Part shown: positions 60,991 to 64,000 of the stretch, one piece after another
How the letters are laid out: each line of letters opens with the position of its first letter
Numbering within the stretch: the first letter of the stretch is position 1
Assembly: GCA_020024325.1 (NCBI GenBank)
Contig: JAHHTY010000001.1
Span: 9,021 to 73,020 of the forward strand
Source: Negativibacillus sp.
Lineage (GTDB): Bacteria; Bacillota; Clostridia; Oscillospirales; Ruminococcaceae
Direction: 5' to 3'
DNA: 64,000 bases
The notes under the pieces: generated by a model
Database searches by the model: none
Told to the model about the DNA's origin: nothing
Seen by the model: only the letters and a program-made list of their open reading frames with translations
Position numbers and translations under genes: made by a program

Positions 60991-61019
60991 TTGCCTTTTT
61001 TATGATTATATAGTATAAT
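60991..61019 (+). promoter_or_regulatory. Promoter of the SRP RNA gene
   Basis: TTGCCT (60991-60996), 17-bp spacer, TATAAT (61014-61019), just before the SRP RNA. Confidence 0.75.
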
Positions 61020-61049
61020 AACAAAGCATGATATTGATATCGCTCATTT

Positions 61050-61246
61050 GGATGGCAGGGCTGTACCTTCCGGCGAAACGCGTTTTTTATCATGCGGAAA
61101 TGTTGGTCCTGTGCGACAGTGCTCCATGAACCATGTCAGGCGGGGAACCGAGCAGCATTAAGTGGAAGTTTCTGTGCGCCGCAGGTAACCTGCATTTCCG
61201 TATGATCAAGGACACGTTTTCAGCTTTGGTGCGTCCTGCTTTTTTT
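61050..61246 (+). ncRNA. ffs: Signal recognition particle RNA, large Firmicutes type
   Basis: The domain IV hairpin is present: ATGTCAGGCGG, GGAA tetraloop, CCGAGCAGCA (61134-61157), the Ffh-binding hallmark. TATCATGCGGAAATG (61088-61102) pairs with CATTTCCGTATGATC to form a long helix 5-like stem, and GCAGG (61055-61059) pairs with CCTGC (61235-61239) to close the molecule. A T-run (61240-61246) ends it. The size and the position upstream of dnaX match the Bacillus scr locus. Exact mature ends are inferred from pairing; an Alu-like domain is suggested by length. Confidence 0.9.
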
Positions 61247-61274
61247 GAATAATCATTTCGGGAGGGCAGCAGGA

Positions 61275-62903
61275 ATGTATCAGGCATTATACCGAAAATA
61301 CCGTCCGAAAAACTTTGACGAAGTTGTTGGACAGGAACACATTACAGATACCTTAAAGCAGGAAATTTCCAGTGGTAGGGTCGGTCATGCTTACCTTTTC
61401 ACCGGTTCTCGAGGAACCGGCAAAACTTCCTGTTCCAAAATTATCGCCAAAGCAGTAAACTGCCCAAATCAACATGATGGCAACCCCTGCGGTGTCTGTG
61501 ACATTTGCAAGGGTATTGATGATGGCTCCATCTTAGATGTAACAGAAATTGATGCTGCCAGCAATAATGGTGTAGATAACATCCGCCAGCTTAGAGAAGA
61601 GGCAAACTTCACCCCGGCTGTAACAAAATACAGGGTTTATATCATCGACGAAACCCATATGCTCAGTGTCGGTGCGTTTAACGCACTTTTAAAAATCATG
61701 GAAGAACCACCCGAACACGTCATCTTTATTCTTGCTACTACTGAAGTACACAAAATTCCTGCAACCATCCTTTCTCGTTGTCAACGATTCGATTTTCGTC
61801 GAATCAGCCCACAGGTAATTGCACAGCGAATTTTATATGTATGCAAACAGGAAAACATCATCATTGATGAAGATGCCGCCGCACTAATCGCCCGCCTTTG
61901 CGAGGGTGGTATGCGCGATGCACTCTCCCTTTTAGATGTTTGCCGCAGCAATGCAAGAAATACGGAAGATGCTGCCGAACACATTACTGTGGAACACGTT
62001 CGCTCCAGTGCCGGGCTTGCTATGTCCGATTCTCTCTTTACGATTGCAGATGCAGTGCTTCGACAAGATGTTCCCACAATTTTAAAAGAAATTGAAACCA
62101 TGTTTCTAAATTCGATTGATTTTGAAAAAATGTGTGTGCAGCTCATCTCTCACTATCGTGGTTTGATGATGGCAAAGTCAATAAAATCTCCTGAAGAATT
62201 TGTTCCGGGTCTTCCACAGGATACAAAAGCCCTGGCTGAACAAGCTTCTCGCTATTCAATGACGCAAATTCTTTATTCTTTGACGGTGCTCCAGGATGCA
62301 CTTTCCCGTATGAGCAAAACTTCTCAAACTCGAACAGAGCTGGAAATGGCTGTTATTAAACTGACAAATCCTTCCTTAGACCGTTCGGTTGATGCCATTT
62401 TAGCCCGTCTGACAAAATTGGAAAATCAGTTAAAAAACGGGGCTGTACCTGTTGCTCCGTCCACACCGGCTGCATCATCAGCGCCCACACCGATGCCATC
62501 CCCCTCTGTTTGTGTAAATCAACCCCTCAATCCACCAAAAGAGGATGTTAAAATTGCCCCCTCTAAAAAAGAGGTTGTTCCTTTTGATGAATGGTCACAG
62601 GTATTGGACACCTTGCGTCACACCAACACTGCTTTGCACGGTCTTTTAGTCAATACAGATGCTTATCGTTATCAGGAAATTATCTTAATTGACTGTGATG
62701 ATCCATTCTTCTTGGAAATGATTCGTACCAATGAATATGCTAAAAAGTCAATTCATCAAGCTTTAATCACCGCTTCTGGGCGCGATTTTAGAATCGGTCC
62801 TTTTAAGAGGGATCAATATCAAACTGCCAAAAAAGATGATCCTATGGAAGATATTCTCTCTTCTGCCCAAAAGCTTGGCGTGGACATCTCAATTGAAAAC
62901 TAA
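61275..62903 (+). CDS. dnaX: DNA polymerase III subunits gamma and tau
   Basis: DnaX is the clamp-loader ATPase. The 542-residue product has QALYRKYRPKNFDEVVGQEH, Walker A (FTGSRGTGKTSCSKIIA), zinc cysteines (CPNQHDGNPCGVCDIC), the DEXX-like IIDETHMLS, and domain III to ~370. A Pro/Ala-rich linker (about 395-440) joins a C-terminal tau region. ATG 61275 follows AGCAGGA. An A-run at 62565-62570 exists but is not in the reading frame needed for the E. coli-type frameshift. Confidence 0.95.
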   Translation: MYQALYRKYRPKNFDEVVGQEHITDTLKQEISSGRVGHAYLFTGSRGTGKTSCSKIIAKAVNCPNQHDGNPCGVCDICKGIDDGSILDVTEIDAASNNGVDNIRQLREEANFTPAVTKYRVYIIDETHMLSVGAFNALLKIMEEPPEHVIFILATTEVHKIPATILSRCQRFDFRRISPQVIAQRILYVCKQENIIIDEDAAALIARLCEGGMRDALSLLDVCRSNARNTEDAAEHITVEHVRSSAGLAMSDSLFTIADAVLRQDVPTILKEIETMFLNSIDFEKMCVQLISHYRGLMMAKSIKSPEEFVPGLPQDTKALAEQASRYSMTQILYSLTVLQDALSRMSKTSQTRTELEMAVIKLTNPSLDRSVDAILARLTKLENQLKNGAVPVAPSTPAASSAPTPMPSPSVCVNQPLNPPKEDVKIAPSKKEVVPFDEWSQVLDTLRHTNTALHGLLVNTDAYRYQEIILIDCDDPFFLEMIRTNEYAKKSIHQALITASGRDFRIGPFKRDQYQTAKKDDPMEDILSSAQKLGVDISIEN

Positions 62904-63014
62904 TCTGTCATCAAAAGCAGACAATCTGCTTTATGAAAAATAGACTATCTCTGTTCCGCACCACAGATCAAGATGATCTATCAATGTACGGAACACCTAA
63001 TAGGAGGAACAAAA

Positions 63015-63362
63015 ATGAAAGCTAGACTTCCAAAAGGCGTGGGCGGCGGTCCACAGAATATGCAGGCAATGATTAAACAAGCTCAGAAAATGCAGGAAGA
63101 TATGGAAAAAACGCAGGAAGAGCTCAACGAAAAAGAGTACACAACTTCTTCCGGTGGTGGGATGGTAGAATGTACCATCAACGGCAAAAAAGAAATTGTT
63201 TCCCTGAATATCAAACCTGAAGCTGTTGATCCAGAAGATGTAGAAATTCTTCAGGATATGATCATTGGTGCAGTAAACGAAGCTATTCGCAAAGTAGAAG
63301 AAATCCACTCTGCTGAAATGGAAAAAATCACCAACGGTCTTTCCCTTCCAGGTATTTTTTAA
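63015..63362 (+). CDS. EbfC/YbaB-family nucleoid-associated protein
   Basis: The 115-residue protein has the YbaB/EbfC pattern: QNMQAMIKQAQKMQEDMEK, YTTSSGGGMVECTINGKKE and LQDMIIGAVNEAIRKVEE. Members bind DNA as small dimers and lie between dnaX and recR in most bacteria. The product begins with a Gly-rich KGVGGGPQN. ATG 63015 follows TAGGAGGA. Confidence 0.93.
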   Translation: MKARLPKGVGGGPQNMQAMIKQAQKMQEDMEKTQEELNEKEYTTSSGGGMVECTINGKKEIVSLNIKPEAVDPEDVEILQDMIIGAVNEAIRKVEEIHSAEMEKITNGLSLPGIF

Positions 63363-63365
63363 TCG

Positions 63366-63965
63366 ATGAAATATGATGTAATGCCGCTGACTCGCTTAAT
63401 TGAACAATTTGCTCGTTTACCGGGTATTGGCAGAAAAACAGCACAGCGGCTTGCCTTTTATGTTTTAAACCTTCCCCATGACAAAGCAAAAGAATTTGCC
63501 GACACCATTCTGGAAGCTCACGAAAAGATAAAACCTTGTTCGGTCTGTCAAAATTTAACTGACCGAGAGGTTTGTCAGATTTGTTCTGACCCTGCCCGTG
63601 ACCGCAGTATGATTTGTGTGGTAGAAGGGCCGAGAGATGTTATGGCAATCGAAAAGACCCGTGAATATCAGGGATTATACCACGTTTTACATGGGCTTAT
63701 CTCCCCGATGAATCAAAAAGGGCCTGATGATTTAACCATCCGTCAACTGCTTGCCCGCATTCAGCAGGGCGGTGTTCAGGAAGTTATTATGGCAACCAAC
63801 CCCACTGTTGAAGGAGAAACAACCGCAATGTACATTGCTCGTCTACTAAAACCTTTAGGGGTAAAGGTAACGCGTCTTGCTTCCGGTATCCCGATGGGGG
63901 GTAACCTGGAATATGCTGACGAAGTTACTTTATTCCGTGCCTTGGAGGGCAGACAAGAACTATAA
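63366..63965 (+). CDS. recR: Recombination protein RecR
   Basis: RecR loads RecA on gapped DNA with RecFO. The 199-residue product has the HhH motif [14 protein letters not shown], a zinc finger ([16 protein letters not shown]) and a TOPRIM domain ([17 protein letters not shown]). It starts 3 bp after the upstream stop with no strong ribosome binding site, so translation is probably coupled. It completes dnaX-ebfC-recR. Confidence 0.95.
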   Translation: MKYDVMPLTRLIEQFARLPGIGRKTAQRLAFYVLNLPHDKAKEFADTILEAHEKIKPCSVCQNLTDREVCQICSDPARDRSMICVVEGPRDVMAIEKTREYQGLYHVLHGLISPMNQKGPDDLTIRQLLARIQQGGVQEVIMATNPTVEGETTAMYIARLLKPLGVKVTRLASGIPMGGNLEYADEVTLFRALEGRQEL

Positions 63966-64000
63966 TTCATTGACCGTAAAAAGATACACACTCATAAGAG

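Noticed and set aside
62565..62575. Programmed frameshift site in dnaX (A-run before the tau region)
   Set aside because: The frame reads TCT AAA AAA GAG; the A AAA AAG heptamer is not in the phase needed for the E. coli-type -1 slip.

Overview
The window is a compact, AT-rich stretch of bacterial chromosome with no phage, insertion-sequence, CRISPR, rRNA or tRNA signal. Gene content and order point to an anaerobic Gram-positive of the class Clostridia, perhaps an Oscillospiraceae/Ruminococcaceae relative (family level is inference). Supporting features are FabK rather than FabI as enoyl reductase, a 2-hydroxyacyl-CoA dehydratase activator-type protein, FprA flavodiiron protein, an iron-sulfur flavoprotein, an IreB-family protein, YlxM-Ffh, a long Firmicutes-type SRP RNA just upstream of dnaX-ebfC-recR, and strong AGGAGG ribosome binding sites with frequent TTG/GTG starts.

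Layout. 1-6.3 kb (minus): the start of an ECF sigma factor cut by the window edge, a CmpB-like membrane protein, and a two-gene version of the giant BcrA/BadF-type activator/dehydratase protein. 6.4-11.1 kb (plus): aroB-aroA-aroC-pheA, preceded by a consensus promoter, a perfect 11-bp inverted repeat, a 25-codon Phe/Tyr-rich leader peptide and a strong terminator. This looks like a ribosome-mediated phenylalanine attenuator. 11.2-12.1 kb: ireB-like gene and an unrecognised 96-aa gene. 12.1-15.9 kb (minus): DUF454 protein and a CydDC-like heterodimeric ABC exporter behind a promoter overlaid by palindromes. 16.1-26.0 kb (minus): a complete type II fatty-acid synthesis cluster, fabT-fabH-acpP-fabK-fabD-fabG-fabF-accB-fabZ-accC-accD-accA, with an array of TTTCCCGGGAAA palindromes in front of acpP. 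26.1-29.6 kb: redox genes (iron-sulfur flavoprotein, HAD protein, nitroreductase, FprA).

29.6-36.5 kb (minus): uvrA, uvrB, an Asp-rich secreted protein, radC. 36.6-40.5 kb: pseudouridine synthase (plus), an orphan lipoprotein, a zinc-ribbon membrane protein and a TraX-family protein. 40.6-44.6 kb: uvrC-rsmD-coaD and a coiled-coil protein, and an HPr gene. 45.0-48.8 kb (minus): ylxM-ffh-rpsP-khpA-rimM-trmD. 49.0-53.0 kb: threonine aldolase, an isochorismatase-type hydrolase, a DppA-like D-aminopeptidase and an Atg22/UMF1-type MFS transporter. 53.2-57.7 kb (minus): a TPP-riboswitch-controlled thiW-thiM-thiE-thiD-thiC operon that makes the pyrimidine but appears to salvage the thiazole. 57.8-60.3 kb (plus): CDP-alcohol phosphatidyltransferase, PlsY-like acyltransferase and an MGDG-synthase-type glycosyltransferase, a small membrane-lipid island. 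60.4-64 kb: a small membrane protein, SRP RNA, dnaX, ebfC, recR.

The most notable regulatory structures are the Phe-leader attenuator of the aro operon, the palindrome array of the fab cluster, the exporter-promoter palindromes, and the TPP riboswitch whose terminator loop can pair with the aptamer. All calls come from reading the sequence; no database search or RNA folding was run.
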